Shown here piece after piece: positions 45,106 to 57,006 of a DNA stretch of 64,000 nucleotides. Below the pieces are notes generated by a model, which searched no databases, was not told where the DNA came from, and worked only from the letters and a program-made list of their open reading frames with translations. Position numbers and translations under genes: made by a program. Numbering within the stretch: the first letter of the stretch is position 1; every line of letters starts with the position of its first letter. Source of the DNA: Adenophora triphylla var. japonica (lineage: Eukaryota; Streptophyta; Magnoliopsida; Asterales; Campanulaceae); the NCBI GenBank assembly GCA_022495995.1, contig JAFEMH010002338.1:1-64000 (forward strand), read 5' to 3'.

Positions 45106-45593
45106 ATGCCAAACCTAGGAAAATCCGGTAATTATTCTTTCCTTCAATCTAAAATTACTTAATTTTTGCTTCATTTTGAGAGATTGAGATTGTGATTTTG
45201 AACAAATTCGAATTCTGGGTTTTGAGTGGTTCGGCCGCTACTGGCCGATTTATTACATCTATTCGGCCACACCCGATCGAAAAATCTCAAAATTTCGGCC
45301 ACCCCCGGCCGAACCTGCTCAAATATTCGGCCATGACCAACCGAACCATTCCCAAAATTTCAGCCACACCTGGCCGAACCTTGCTCAATGAGATGTTAGA
45401 GTTTGATTTTGATATGATATGATATAAAATTGTTATGAGTTTGATTTTTTGATGTTTTCTTTGCAGTTAAGCAAATTTTTTCAAGAAGAAAGCATCTAAC
45501 TGCTTCCGAACGGACTTCAAAAGTTGCCCGCACGTATTCAAGGGCAATCTTCATAGAACCAAGAGCCAGTTGAGGATTTAAACGTTGATCCTC
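45106..45593 (+). other. Possible upstream exons of PMD gene
   Basis: ATGCCAAACCTAGGAAAATCC at 45106 is followed by a GTAATT donor. A TTTGCAG acceptor at 45461-45467 precedes open codons (KQIFSRRKHLTASERTSK) that reach TGA near 45570. This could be a short upstream frame or a broken first exon. The intron holds the TTCGGCC minisatellite. Confidence 0.3.
45230..45388 (+). repeat. TTCGGCCAC minisatellite
   Basis: Four to five diverged copies of a unit of about 33 bp: TTCGGCCAC(A/C)CC..CCGAAC...CTCAAAAT. The GGCCGAA pairs form small inverted repeats. Confidence 0.7.
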
Positions 45594-45595
45594 GC

Positions 45596-47356
45596 TTGTC
45601 GGTCTACAATGAGCCTATGGAAACCTCACCTGAGCCTCAGATAGACCTTATTCCTGCTCAAAATGATAGTGACCCGGAAGATGAACGGGAATACGAGCCG
45701 GAAGATGAGCCGAAAGATGAGGAAGATGAGGATGATGAGGAGGGAGGTGGGGATGTAACGTCTTATCCCGGTGGCCCGAGGTACAAAACATTACTCATTT
45801 CCTATGAAACTCATATTGCTAAATCCATTTGGGAGGGTAAAGATGATAGAATTTTAAAATGTATTAATCATATAGGAAAATTGAAAAAATGAGAATTGGA
45901 GTTGAATAAAGTGTCAGAGCCGGTTCAAAATATTATCATTAATTTCGGTCTCTTGTGCTTAGTTAATGGAAGTGGAGCGTATGACAACGTAGATAAAACG
46001 TTGGTTAACGCTTTTGTTGAGCGATGGCATCCGGAAACTAATAGTTTTCATATGCCATTTGGGGAGATGACCATCACTTTAGATGATGTGTCTTGTCTTA
46101 CACTGCTTTCGGTAGTAGGTGCACCCTTATTTGAGAGTCCCGCTTATGCTAGTCAGTCACCTCTTAATAAGGTTTGTGAGATTTTGGGAGTGACCAAAAA
46201 AGCTGCTAAAGATGGAATTCCTGCCAAGGGGGCATTGGTCAATTTAGAATGGCTTAGATCGAAGTTCTCCCCTCAGTTGTACTCCTCAGACCCCCGAAAA
46301 GCTGTCTGTGCTACTAAGGCATATCTTTTATATTTATTGGGGTGCACAATCTTTTCTGATAAGACCGGGACATGTGTCAACGCTAGCTATCTAGATTTTT
46401 TGAGAGATGATGGGGCAATTGGGAATTATGCTTGGGGAGCCGGAGCGTTAGCTTTTCTGTACCGGCAACTAGGAAAAGGATCTAGGTTTAACTGCCATCA
46501 GATTTTCGGGCACTTAACCTTGTTGGAGGCATGGGTTTATGAGAGGTTTCCTGCGTTTAGGAACGGTTTCAACAACTTCTATCTACCCAATTTGCCGCTC
46601 ACATTGATGTGGCTACCACCTCGGGCTCAACCAGCGACAGTTGCCTCCGTGCAAGTAAAGAGGCAACATATTGACATTATTCAGGACACGGAAGTAAGTA
46701 TTATTTTTTTAGTAATAATTTTCACATGTATTTTTGTTTTCTTAAATGAAACTATATTAATATTTTTTATGTTTTTATTGTAGGTGATTTGGATGCCGTA
46801 TGAAGGTATCCGCGCTCAATATCCTTTTCCTAGAGTCGCGCTATATCAAGGTACCATAGTTGCCGGTAATGTGGTGGAACCACATCTTCCTGATCGGGTC
46901 TTGCGACAGTTTGGGTGCATGCAGACAATACCAAACCCTCCACTTGGTTTTAGGATGGCGAGAGGAGATAAGAAGTCTCTAGTAGGGTGGATCATGTTTG
47001 CCCAGTCATTCTATGACTGGAAGTCGAATTGCGTCGATAAACGCAAGTTACCGGGATGTAGAGTGCCTCAAGATGCTGCAGATGATTATCTGCAATGGTA
47101 CTCTGCATATTCACACTCTATTGTGCACCCCATTACTGAGCGGTCTCACGCTGTCAGGAGGACAACTGAAGTTGTTGCCCCTAATCCGTGGGATATGAAT
47201 GTCCGGAACGTCATGATGCCTATTGCTGAGAGATGGACAGATGGAGATCGCTCATTTAGTTTAGAGGAGGCTATGGGCGTCATCATTAGAGCATTGGCAG
47301 CAACTCAAAACCCAGCATGGACATCAACTTCTCAGGGTGGTAGAAGACGACAATAG
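45596..47356 (+). CDS. Plant mobile domain gene, two exons, one in-frame stop
   Basis: Exon 45596-46693 joins 46784-47356 in phase across a 90-bp GTAAGT...TTGTAG intron. The acidic N-terminus (DEPKDEEDEDDEEGGG) leads to the PMD core: FVERWHPETNSFHMPFGEM, TITLDDVSC, AVCATKAYLLYLLGCTIFSD, GAIGNYAWGAGALAFLYRQL, EAWVYERFPAF. After the intron come VIWMPYEGI, VLRQFGCMQTIP and a C-terminal YLQWYSAYSH block. This matches the MAIN/MAIL-like PMD family, nuclear proteins linked to silencing. One TGA at 45890-45892 interrupts an otherwise continuous frame; a start at 45896 or later would bypass it. Whether it is a host gene or transposon-derived is open: a Tat LTR begins 297 bp downstream. Confidence 0.75.
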
Positions 47357-47652
47357 ATTTGTAGTTTTGTTTTTTTTTGAACAATTATTTTTGATTTTGT
47401 ATTTGATGTTTGAAAATGTGGTAATGATTGTATGAACAATTATTTTTGGTTTTATATTTGATGTTTGAAATAATTGATTTATGGATTTATGATTTGTATA
47501 TATATGGAGTAATTGGTTGGTGTATGTATGAGGTGAGTGTGTATATGGGTTAATGGTTTTATGTGTATGGGGGGTGATTGGTTGGTGTATGGATTTGTAT
47601 ATGTGTGTATGGGTGATTGTTGCAGCATAGACGAGTCGGGGATGTGCCCTGG
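47357..47652. other. 3' flank of PMD gene
   Basis: A duplicated block (TGAACAATTATTTTTG...TTTGATGTTTGAAA at about 47377 and 47431) with TG-rich sequence, probably 3' untranslated. No coding sequence seen. Confidence 0.5.
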
Positions 47653-48475
47653 TGTAAGTGCTCCAATTTGAGTTGTTAGTATTTTCGTTAGAAAATTAAC
47701 GAAAGCCCTAACATTCCTAACATTTCTAACAATTTCTAACTTTTCTAACAAAGCAAGGGTAAATTAGGGATTGCTATTTAGAGTTAAACCAAGAAAATAA
47801 TCTCAAAAAAGCCAAAAACCCGAAATGGGAAGCTGCTGGAACACAAACTGTTTGAATATTTTGAAAATATTCCTTTGGTCCAAAGCCTGCAGCTGCATTT
47901 AATGAACAGTGCACGCTGCAGGTCCAATCCGCGCGAATGGTTTTGTCAATTTCAGAGGGCTATAAATAGAGCCCCTCAGTCTCAGAAATAAGAAGCAACA
48001 ACAACTCACTCACAGCACCTTGGCGAAAATATTGTAGAAAACAGTGGGAATTCCCTTGAATTGCCACCTTTTTCTCAACCATTTTCCCAAATCTCACTCA
48101 CTAATCACTCTCAAATTCAAGCCTCAAACACAAACACAAAGAAGATAGGATACCACCATTGGTAAACCCTCCTTCCCCTTACCCTAAAACTCACTCATCC
48201 ATGCATGCATCTCATACTTTGAAAATGTAAATTGTTCTTCTCTTGCCCTAGATCCAAGAGGATCACCATGGAAGTTCATCTCCATGGATGATCCTCTACA
48301 AGGATCAACATTTATTTCAAATTGTTTTTACTTACTTACAAACACTTTTCTAAACCTAAAAATCATTTTCATACATAAAATCTTGATTTCAAAGTTAAAT
48401 CTCCCCCTTCCCAAGCAAATGAAGTGCTTTAAGTCCTAATGTACCCTAAGGATGGCTTGATATAGTTGTGAATGT
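47653..48475 (+). repeat. Truncated T1-family LTR
   Basis: Starts TGTAAGTGCTCCAATTTGAG and follows the T1 LTR (8374 downward) for about 820 bp, including the TATA box (GCTATAAATAGAG near 47960) and the imperfect hairpin at 48257-48297. Homology ends at GATATAGTTG near 48470. Confidence 0.8.
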
Positions 48476-49327
48476 GTGCCCAAAATTTGGATTCACGCGA
48501 GTTTGAAAACATCCGGTTTAATTTGAAAAACGGAGTCGCCACGCCATTTTGATTTCCTCAAAACTTAAAAAAAAGGTTTTTTTATGGGTTCGGAGGTTAA
48601 GTTACCCCTTGGGAAGAACGGATCGTCGTTCACCCAAAGTGGCTTGCCGTAGCAAGTCTCCCAAGATTCCATTTATCGTGCTTGCTTGCGTGCTTTCTTG
48701 TGTGCATGTGTTTGAAAAAGAGGGGGGGGGGGGAATGTCCCAAGTTGTCTTCCGGACGTACAAACCATTTATTGGTTGTCGCTCGGGATTTCTTGGATTT
48801 TATGTATTCGGGATTTTGATCCCGTCCTCATCTTGGACTTGTGATCATCGCTTTTTTTTTAACCTCGGGACTTGCGTGATCGAGAGAAGGACTCTCTTTT
48901 ATAGTCCAAAATGAGGTTCTTTAGGAAGGAATGTCCTTAGCCCATCAATCCTACACCTTAAGACGATCGAGCTCATATAGTTGCTTCATGCTCGTCTTAA
49001 GTGATAATCGGAGATATAGGGTTCAAGGTTATCCCTTTCTAAAGAGATTGCACCTTTAATGAAAGAAACGATGTAAAGATAGGATCTTTACACCGATCCA
49101 TTCCGAAGGTTGCTAATGGGGACATGGGGGGAAATGCATGTAAAAATGACATTTTTAGTGAAAAGATGACATTTTGGGTTGCAAAGGATGCTTTTGGTTT
49201 GCAAAGGATGCGTTTTGATGTAAAGAAGTGACTTTTTAATGCAAATGATGCACCTTTAATATAAAAAAGAGGTTTTAATGCAAAGAATGCTAATTTGAAT
49301 GCAAAGGATGCTACTTTTATATGCAAG
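48476..49327 (-). repeat. Inverted Tat LTR tail and TGCAAAGGATGC repeats
   Basis: AACGGAGTCGCCACGCC...GGTTCGGAGGTTAAGTTACC (48526-48600) is the 3' part of a Tat LTR in minus orientation, as in T1 at 6690-6770. It lies opposite to the LTR pieces on either side. From 49140 to 49327 short units around TGCAAAGGATGC recur. The junction at about 48475 joins opposite orientations, so a rearrangement or nested insertion occurred. Confidence 0.6.
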
Positions 49328-49522
49328 TGTAAGTACCCCAATCTGGATCACACCCTTTCAAACACACGGGAAGCACCGCAGACTCATCAACGCAGTCTCG
49401 ACGACCCCTCTCACTCAAAACCCTCTCTAAACCCCCAGCCAAACCAAGGGAGGAGCCTTTCTGAGATAAAAAGGGACAAAAGGACCTTTTGGGAATTTTC
49501 AGGAAATTGGAAAAGCAATAAT

Positions 49523-49773
49523 GGTCCGTACGGACCTCTTTGCTTTAATAATTACTGAATCTTCTTAAAGTCCACAATATTCCCTCAAATCCCGGGGAAA
49601 ATGATTACCCTCATGCTTAGTTGGTCCGTACGGACCTCTTTGCATGCAAGATGGTCCGTACGGACCTTATTGCTCAGGGGACACCATAATTACAGAATAT
49701 TCACCATCATCACATATTCCCTCAAATCGAGGAAAACCAAAAAACTGGATTACCAGGGAGGTCCGTACGGACC
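49523..49773 (+). promoter_or_regulatory. Four GGTCCGTACGGACC palindromes in T2 LTR
   Basis: Copies at 49523-49536, 49623-49636, 49653-49666 and 49760-49773. Each is followed by CTCTTTGC or a close variant, all in the same orientation and all upstream of the LTR TATA box. Confidence 0.8.
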
Positions 49774-49793
49774 TTCTTGCACCTAATCTGGCA

Positions 49794-49802
49794 CTATAAA
49801 TA
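49794..49802 (+). promoter_or_regulatory. TATA box of T2 LTR
   Basis: GCACTATAAATAGAGGGC lies 21 bp after the last palindrome. Its form matches the T1-family TATA boxes. Confidence 0.65.
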
Positions 49803-50730
49803 GAGGGCTCCCCCTCCTCATTTTCACACACCTCCCACTTCTCTCTTCCTCCCTAGGCCTTCCCTGGCTTCCCCTCTAAGTCCTTCCGAGGCATTCCCGC
49901 CCTTTCGGATCCTTCCGAGGCCTTTCGAGCCCCCTCGTGGTGCTCCGAAGCCTCCCGAGCGCTCCCGAGATGCTCCCGCGCCGCCCCGAGGCACTCTCGA
50001 GGTACTCGAGGCCCCTCGTGGTACTCCGAGGCCTTGCCCGGTCTTTCCACGGTGTCCCGGCTCTTTCCGAGTCAAACCGACGATCCCAAACCACGCCGAA
50101 ACCGCCCGAGTGACTCCTGCCACCACAACGCACGCCGAACCTCTGCCCGAGTGATCCCGACGATCCCCACGCACGCCGAACCTCTGCCCGAACGCAGCCT
50201 GCAACCTCAACTCACGCCGAAACTCTGTCCGCAGACAACCGGCATCTCCCGAAGCAATCCCGATCCGTACCGGAACGCTACTCCGACCTCAAACACTATT
50301 CCCCAGCGGAAGACAGACACGAACCAACATTGGTAAGGCTTCCTTCCTACACTATTTCAATACATTTCCATACATAGCATACAATGTAGACATCCGATAC
50401 ATCATGCATTTTTAAAAGCACACACACACACACACAACATTTAAAGGATATTAGGGGTATCCGAAAGACTCGTTTTACGAGGCGACTCGGGTGAGCTCTA
50501 ATATTCTAATATTCTCTTCCCGAGGAGTCATCTGACCTCCGAACTCAAAATCTCATCACACAAAAACAGTTTAAAATTATCTTTAAACTGATGCCCTTTT
50601 TCAATGTTTTGGGCTTAATAAAAACGGCGTGGCGACTCTACAAATGCGAAAACAAAACGGCGAGACACCGCTCCAACGCGAAAGATTGCCAGATGCCGGG
50701 CCGCGGCCTACTCGGATCCGGCTATTTCGC

Positions 50731-50747
50731 TGGCGACTCATTGGGAA
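50731..50747 (+). other. Primer-binding site of T2
   Basis: TGGCGACTCATTGGGAA. The first nine bases equal T1's PBS and the rest is diverged, so priming may be impaired. Confidence 0.65.
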
Positions 50748-50749
50748 TT

Positions 50750-52452
50750 TTTGTTTTAAAATCTTTTTAAACAAAACAAAAGATTTTTAAAACGATGATG
50801 AGGGTCAAACTTTCATTTTACCCCTTCCTTTAACTGTTGTGTGTGTGCACGTGCTTCGTTTTTATTTTACAAAAAAAATAAAAAATACAAAAAAAAAATG
50901 CATCAACATACATCTGTGCATACATTTAAAATTCTTCAAAAACTTCCTCGCTTTACTCGTAAAAGAATTTTAGAGATCGCACACTACGCGCACCGCCGCC
51001 TCGGTTACACCGCACACTACTTACACTATCGCTTCTGTTACACCGCACGCTACGCGCACCGCCGCCTCGGTATACACCGCACACTACAACCCTCAACCCG
51101 GAGTGGTCTCGGTTGCAGTCCGTTTGGTCTTCCTAGGCCTCTGGACGCGCACGGGATCATTCCAAACATCCCATCCTAGCCAAGCGTCAACCCCGCACGT
51201 TTGAGTCTTGAGTCACACTCTCCGTCTGCACTCGGTTGGTTTTTACCAGTCCGTGTCATACGCCTGATACATATACCATGTCGGCCATTTTTCTCGAGTC
51301 AAGGCTCGGAACTCAAGATCCCTTGCGCAAGCAAAGCGATGAAAGGTCATGCTAAAATCTTGACCCGATCTTGATTTCCGGCTACACCTGCACGATGTTC
51401 CGTCCCGATATACATCCATGCTCACATGACACCATGTCATCACGCCTTTGATACGTCGCCCATGACAATATGACCCACCCAACGCCTAACGTCACGTATC
51501 CCTTGCGTAAGCAAGGTAAAGAGAGGTCATGCCGAACTCTTGACTCGATCTTGACTTAGTGGCCGGCTCGGTTCACTATTCACATGGCTAACGCATCAAA
51601 ACGAACATGACAAAGCTCGGTCCTTAGGTTCGATTTTTCTTTTAGGCCGGTGGAAACCGCTTGCACTATAGGACCCTCGCCCTGGCCGTCCACCCCGGGA
51701 TGTCGAAATACATGTGCAAAACGAGGGGCTTATAGCCGCACGTATGGTCTCCACTGACCCAGATCTAGCATAGTTGCGAAAAGAAGAGCAATCTTTTCCA
51801 ACCTACCTAGGACTACGAGAAAACATGTTTTAAGTAAATTAAAACAACAAAAATAAAAATAAAAATAAAAGAAACGGAAACCGCATGCCACGTGAGCTTT
51901 CCCTTTTATCCCGTTAGGCCATTCCCGTGTCTAAACCTTGCCCATCACCCTCCAAATAACCGAGAGTGGTTGAGAATACCCGGGAGCCGCCTTTTCGCAT
52001 CGAGGTCACAAGGTCCGATAGCTCCTTCCAGCTTCAACGGTCCGCACCGTCCTCCGCTACTCTCCCATGACGGGATCAACCGTATAACAAGTGAGGAAAC
52101 GGAACCCCGCCACTAAGGAACCTCCGTACAATGGAGGAGGTGCCGCGAGCCTTCGAAACCATCAAGAAGCGCCAAGAGGAACAACAAGCTCGGATCGTAG
52201 ACACCTTGCGTCTTCGAGGAACAGTAGCTTCCAACTGACGGAACCTTTGTTCTCATAGAGGACGAGACATACGGCTCCCAGGTTTCTCAAGCTATCGGCA
52301 AGTTCCGCCTCCGCCTGCTACGAGATCCCAGCAACGCAAAGCGGCTCTCGCTTAAAGCTCCCCTCGGGCGTCGGCCAAGCGGCTCGACATACCCGCCAAG
52401 ACGTCGGTTTCCCGGCTCTGCACATCAAGCTCAGTACCAACAGCACACATAC
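50750..52452 (+). other. T2 leader
   Basis: No long frame. It contains repeated CACTACGCGCACCGCCGCCTCGGTTACACCG-type units (about 50980-51090) and the block 51655-51830 (GGACCCTCGCCCTGGCCGTCC, CGAGGGGCTTATAGCC, AAAAGATTGCTC-like) that matches T1's leader at 5340-5530 inverted. ACCCTTGCGYAAGCAA occurs twice (about 51323 and 51500). Confidence 0.6.
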
Positions 52453-53815
52453 GTGCCTGCTCCGACAGATCCCAATGCATCTCGGTATCCCCCAGGATTC
52501 AATCCTTTGCCTCTATACGAGCCTCGCAATCATAATCAAAAGTCCCCAGGCTTACCAGGGACGGGCATCCCGAGCGGATATCCCGACATCTCAAACTTGC
52601 CACCTGCTAGTCTGCCAATTGGGGCTAACGAATCATTTCCCCAGTTCCCAAACACAACCCTTAGCGGACCTGGCAATCACGCCCTCAACTTCAACACCCC
52701 AGGGTATGGGTTGGTATACACTCAACTACCTCCCCAAGACTCCCGAATGGCGATTCCATCAGCCAATCCACCCCCATCTTCGGTGTCCGTCCCTGAAAAC
52801 GGTAACCCACCTCAGACAGCTGATCCTCACATGGCTTGGCTAATCGAACAAATGAAAGACATGCAAGGCAAGCTAGCTAATTCTCGGAAGGACTCCCTCC
52901 TGCCTACTGATCCGAACAAAGTGGTCCCTCTCCCTCCGAAGTTCAGGATGCCGGAAATGGAAAAGTTTGACGGGACAGAATGCCCAAAAACCCACATCGA
53001 CACCTACGTCCCGGGTATGAGAGCCAAAGGGGCAACCCCTCAACAGATGGCAGATCACTTTCAGCATTCCCTCAAATCCACAAGATTAAGGTGGTTCCTC
53101 AACGTAAAGGTAGAAAACCGCTCCACGTGGGACCAAATCGTTGAAATCTTCCCCGGAGAAGTACCGCGCCAACCTTGAATGGGAGACGAACCGCCATGAC
53201 CTGCAAGCCACCGAACAAAAGGACGACGAGCCTGTGGGTGAGTTCTACAAAAGATGGAACTGGAAGCTAAGCGAGATAATGGATCCGCTTTCCAAAGAAG
53301 AGCAGATGGACATCTTCCATTCCTGTCTCAAGCCATCTTTGAGGACCTTGATCAGCCACCATTTCTATCCAGGATCTCCGTGCTATGGTCAACGCCGGAC
53401 AAAGTTTGAAAAGACCCCGAGTCTTCAAAAGGCAACAAAGCAACCCCGCCTCATCTTACCGCTATCGAACAAACCCGGCAACTTCAACCCCGCCCGACCA
53501 AAGGAAAGGAAGCAAATGAACAAAGGCACTACATCTCGTAACGGAGCTCAAGTAAACCGCGATCAAGCACCCCAAAGAATAACAATCCCCTCGCTTCCCA
53601 CAGCCCAAAGATTTAGATAACCCGGAAATGCCCTTGGGTCAAGTATTTGAAGCTTTGGTGAAACGAAATCTTCTCAAACCACTCGAGACTTTCCAACCGA
53701 AGACTCTCAAACCCAACATGGATATGAGCAAGCACCGCGCCTTCCACAACTACCCCGGCCACACCACCGACAATTGCTTCGTGCTCAAGGTGTGGTCCAG
53801 GGCTCATTGAGGAGG
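52453..53815 (+). pseudogene. T2 gag, frameshifted
   Basis: The first frame (52453-53178) is Pro-rich, then MAWLIEQMKDMQGKL and the gag core KFRMPEMEKFDGTECPKTHI and HFQHSLKSTRLRWFLNV. A shift near 53150 moves to a frame with EFYKRWNWKLSEIMDPLSKE. At 53628-53810 a residual knuckle (HRAFHNYPGHTTDNC) remains with its first Cys missing. Particle formation from this gag is unlikely. Confidence 0.75.
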
Positions 53816-53873
53816 GAAAATTGGAACGCCCTCGTGGTCCCAATACCATCGGAAATCCATTCCCCGAACGACA

Positions 53874-54589
53874 GTGGTAAACTCAATAGCCTTTGACGAA
53901 ACCCCAAGCGAGAGCACTCCCGCAATTTCCGAGACCGTCGCATGCCGTCCCGCTACGACCGGGAGCGTGAAACCAGAGTCAAGAGATCTCGTGACCGGGA
54001 ATTCCGAAACAAGAACGCCCAAGGGCAACAGCCTCCCTACGATCTTTGCCCCAACCAAGGCATACAAATGGATGGATCGAACGTTCACCGAGGAGACCGA
54101 GTCAAACGGTAGCACGGGAAGCGGTTTAGCCTTCGCGTACGATGACTTGCCAATATGTGAGAATCGGCACAACGAAGCCCTCCTCATCCTCATAAAAATA
54201 GAGATGTTCTTCCTCCCGAACGTCTTGATTGATAACGGCTCCGCAGCCAACATCATCGCTTTGAGCACACCGAAACGACTCCGCATCGACCGCTTCTCTC
54301 GATAAGGCCTTCACCTCGGGTAATCCGAGCCTACGACTCCACCGCACGACCAATCGTAGGAGTCATCAATTTGAGGATCCAATTCGACGTACAACCGGAG
54401 CCTGAGAGTTCCAAGTCGTGGAAATCAAACCAACCTTCTCTCGCTTTGTTGGGACGACCTTGGATACATCGGATGAAAGCAAGATCATCTACTCTTCACC
54501 AATGCGTGAAATTCATCAATGCCAATGGAGCGATCGAAGTGATCCGCGGAAGCAGCAGTAATGGCAAGTGCTTGGCCGCCAAGCTATGA
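53874..54589 (+). pseudogene. T2 aspartic protease
   Basis: The frame 53874-54305 ends with FLPNVLIDNGSAANIIALST, the DNGS active site. After a shift near 54305, LALLGRPWIHRMKARSSTLH and CVKFINANGAIEVIRG (54371-54589) complete the domain. Same arrangement as in T1. Confidence 0.75.
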
Positions 54590-55650
54590 CCCGAAGAAGG
54601 TCCCGACATGACCGAATACTCTTCCCCGATGATTCTCCTACCCCGTCCCGCTACGGCGTGGATCCTTACATCCACGCTCTAAGCCGCGACGAGTTGGAAA
54701 TCGAAGAACTCATGGGTCGATGACAACTCGATATATGCGATCGTGAAGAATGCTTCGAGAAAGGATCAAGAGATGGATGCCCTAATGGAGATTGATCGAG
54801 GAGTAGACCCTTACTTCGCCGAAAACCCTCTTGCAAACCGGCTCATCACCGATCCCCGATACAAGACAACCCTCTAGCCGACACTCTCGGATCTTACGGG
54901 GACAGCATCACAACTTAGTTCAATTCAACATTCCTGTCCGACTGGATGAACAAAGTGGCGCAACCTCCTCCAAGGCTTAATCGTGGAAGGAGATATAGCA
55001 TGCCCTCGAATCGCACATTGTAAATGTCGTCCAAGCAAAGATCCTGCGATAAAGAGGCAGATTCTATGAAAGTGATCAACATCAAGCAAGAATCAACTCC
55101 GACCGCCGAATGCTTCGCCCTCCTAGAAGTAGCCCTCGCCGACTTCTATCATCAAAAACCCCCAAGGACCGGGTGGCAACACTAATGGAGGGACATCATC
55201 GTGGAGCAGCCAAAAACCTCTCGCGATCTGGTTTGAAATCGAACCGCATGCAAGCTACTTTCCGGGACTCATGCCAAGGGAAGATTGGCCACCTGAACCA
55301 GCACCACTCCCTCTAGAGCTACAGCCATCCGAGAGTAATGAAGCCTGGTCCAATCCCTCGTTGCCTATAGTCTAGCTTCGAGTCTTGTTGTCTGTCTATT
55401 CACATCTTTTGAGTCTTTTGACGGCTTTACGCCCGACGATTGTGAATCTTTGATCAACAATGTACAGTCTTCACGCTTTCAATAAAAGGTCCGACCTTCC
55501 TAAAAAATCATTTCATTGCATCTTTAACAAATGATGACATTAACTAATCAAAACAGTTAATTCATCTATACAAAAGGCAAACACATTAATTAAATAAATG
55601 CATCAAGCAAACATTTAAGCATGTTGTCAAACGAGAGAAAAACCGGGTCC
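54590..55650 (+). other. T2 protease-RT linker, no clear frame
   Basis: Only short frames. From about 55520 the sequence parallels T1 around 2560-2440 (repeated AACTAAT, then the start of the RT frame). A possible AATAAA lies at 55483. Confidence 0.5.
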
Positions 55651-57006
55651 AAGCTGCTGAGAAGGTTTTAATCACAACGATTTGCAAGATTGCTGAAGAG
55701 CCAAAGAGACGCAAGTCCGACGCCATTTCCAGCACAAACCAGATTTTCCAATACCTCAAGAACAGGGAAATCACCTTCATGAACAAGGAAGACCCACACA
55801 CAGGAGGGGTCAAAACCAAGAGCATCATGGCCCTAAAACGCCTTGCCTCTCACTTCGTCATCCTCGGGGATATGCTATACAAGAAACGCTACCATGGGCC
55901 ACTCCTACGCTGCATCGCCCAAGAAGAAGCAAACAAAGTTCATGAACGAAGTCCACAATGGGGCTTGCGGTCCCCACATGAACGCCGTGAGCCCCGATGC
56001 AAATCATTCTCGTGGATGGGCTACTACCGGATCTCCATGGAAGCAGATTGCATCCACTTTGTCCGAAGCCGCGACAAGTGCCAACGGTTCTCCAACCTCA
56101 ATCATCTCGCCGCCCCACGATCTCTACCGCATGACTACACCTTCGCCCTTTGCCACTTGGGGAATTGACGTCATCGGGAAAATCGCTCCGCCAGCAAAGA
56201 ATCTGGCCACGAGTTCATCTTAGTAGCCATCGACTACTTCACCAAATGGGTCGAAGCCAAGTCCTACAAGGTACTCACCTCCAAGAAGGTCGTGCATTTC
56301 CTCCAGGAAAACATCATCTGCCGATACGGCATCCCAAATGAGGTCATATCGTACAACGGCTCACACTTCGAAGGGGAATTCGACAGACCGCCGGCCGAAT
56401 TCAAGATCACACGCCACAAATCTTCTCCCTACCGGCCACAAACAAACGGCGCCGTGGAAGCAAAGAAACAAAACCCTCGAACGGATCATCCGAAAAATGA
56501 CCACCCGAGGACGAGATTGGCCCGAGAAGCCGCACCTTGCACTTTGGGGCTACCGCACATCGGGCCGTAATGTGCCACGGAGAAACCCCATTTGCCCCGA
56601 CATACGGGATGGAAGCAATCCTTCTCATCGAGCTAGAAATTCCCTCACTCCGAGCGCCGCTGGAAAATGACATCAACGAAGTCGAATGGCTCCGGCCGAC
56701 ATGACGAATTGGCTCGCTAGACGAGCGACGACTAAAGGCCATGGAACACGTCCGAGCCTATCAAAGCAGATGGCTAGAGCTTTCGACAAGAAAGTCAAAT
56801 CCCGAGACATCGTGGAAGGCGACCTTGTACTCAAAGAAAAGCCTCCCACTCGAACCAACCCACTGGGAAAATGGGAACCCACATGGATCGGCCCTTTCGT
56901 GGTACAAAAGATCTTCTCCGGAGGTGACATGAAGCTGACAGACCTAGACGGCAATCCCTTCATGAATCCACTCAACGGAAGCAAACTTCGCAGATACTTC
57001 GCCTAA
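55640..57006 (+). pseudogene. T2 integrase with RT-RNase H deleted
   Basis: Codons at about 55630-55700 encode KREKNRVQAAEKVL, equivalent to residues 19-33 of T1's RT frame. Within ~40 codons they pass to IFQYLKNREITFMNKEDPH, the RNase H-integrase linker. So about 2 kb (T1 357-2345) is missing. The integrase follows in shifting frames: MLYKKRYHGPLLRCIAQEE, MNEVHNGACGPHMNA, ATWGIDVIGKIA, VAIDYFTKWVEAKSY, NIICRYGIPNEVISYNGSHF and SPYRPQTNGAVEA. The second Asp is seen as Tyr-Asn (SYNGSH). The C-terminal domain (56686-57006, DLVLKEKPPT, KWEPTWIGPFVVQKI) is open. Confidence 0.85.

Larger units (their letters stand above)
49328..50729 (+). repeat. 5' LTR of T2
   Basis: Starts TGTAAGTACCCC and ends before the PBS at 50731, about 1.40 kb. 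Four GGTCCGTACGGACC palindromes precede the TATA box (CTATAAATA, 49794-49802). The transcribed part is rich in CCGAGGC-type repeats (49880-50200) of about 30-40 bp. The last 270 bp resemble T1's LTR end. Confidence 0.75.

Noticed and set aside
49824..50210. 128-aa Gly/Arg-rich minus-strand frame in T2 LTR
   Set aside because: It arises from CCGAGGC-type repeats of the LTR; no domain, and overlapping frames look equally biased.
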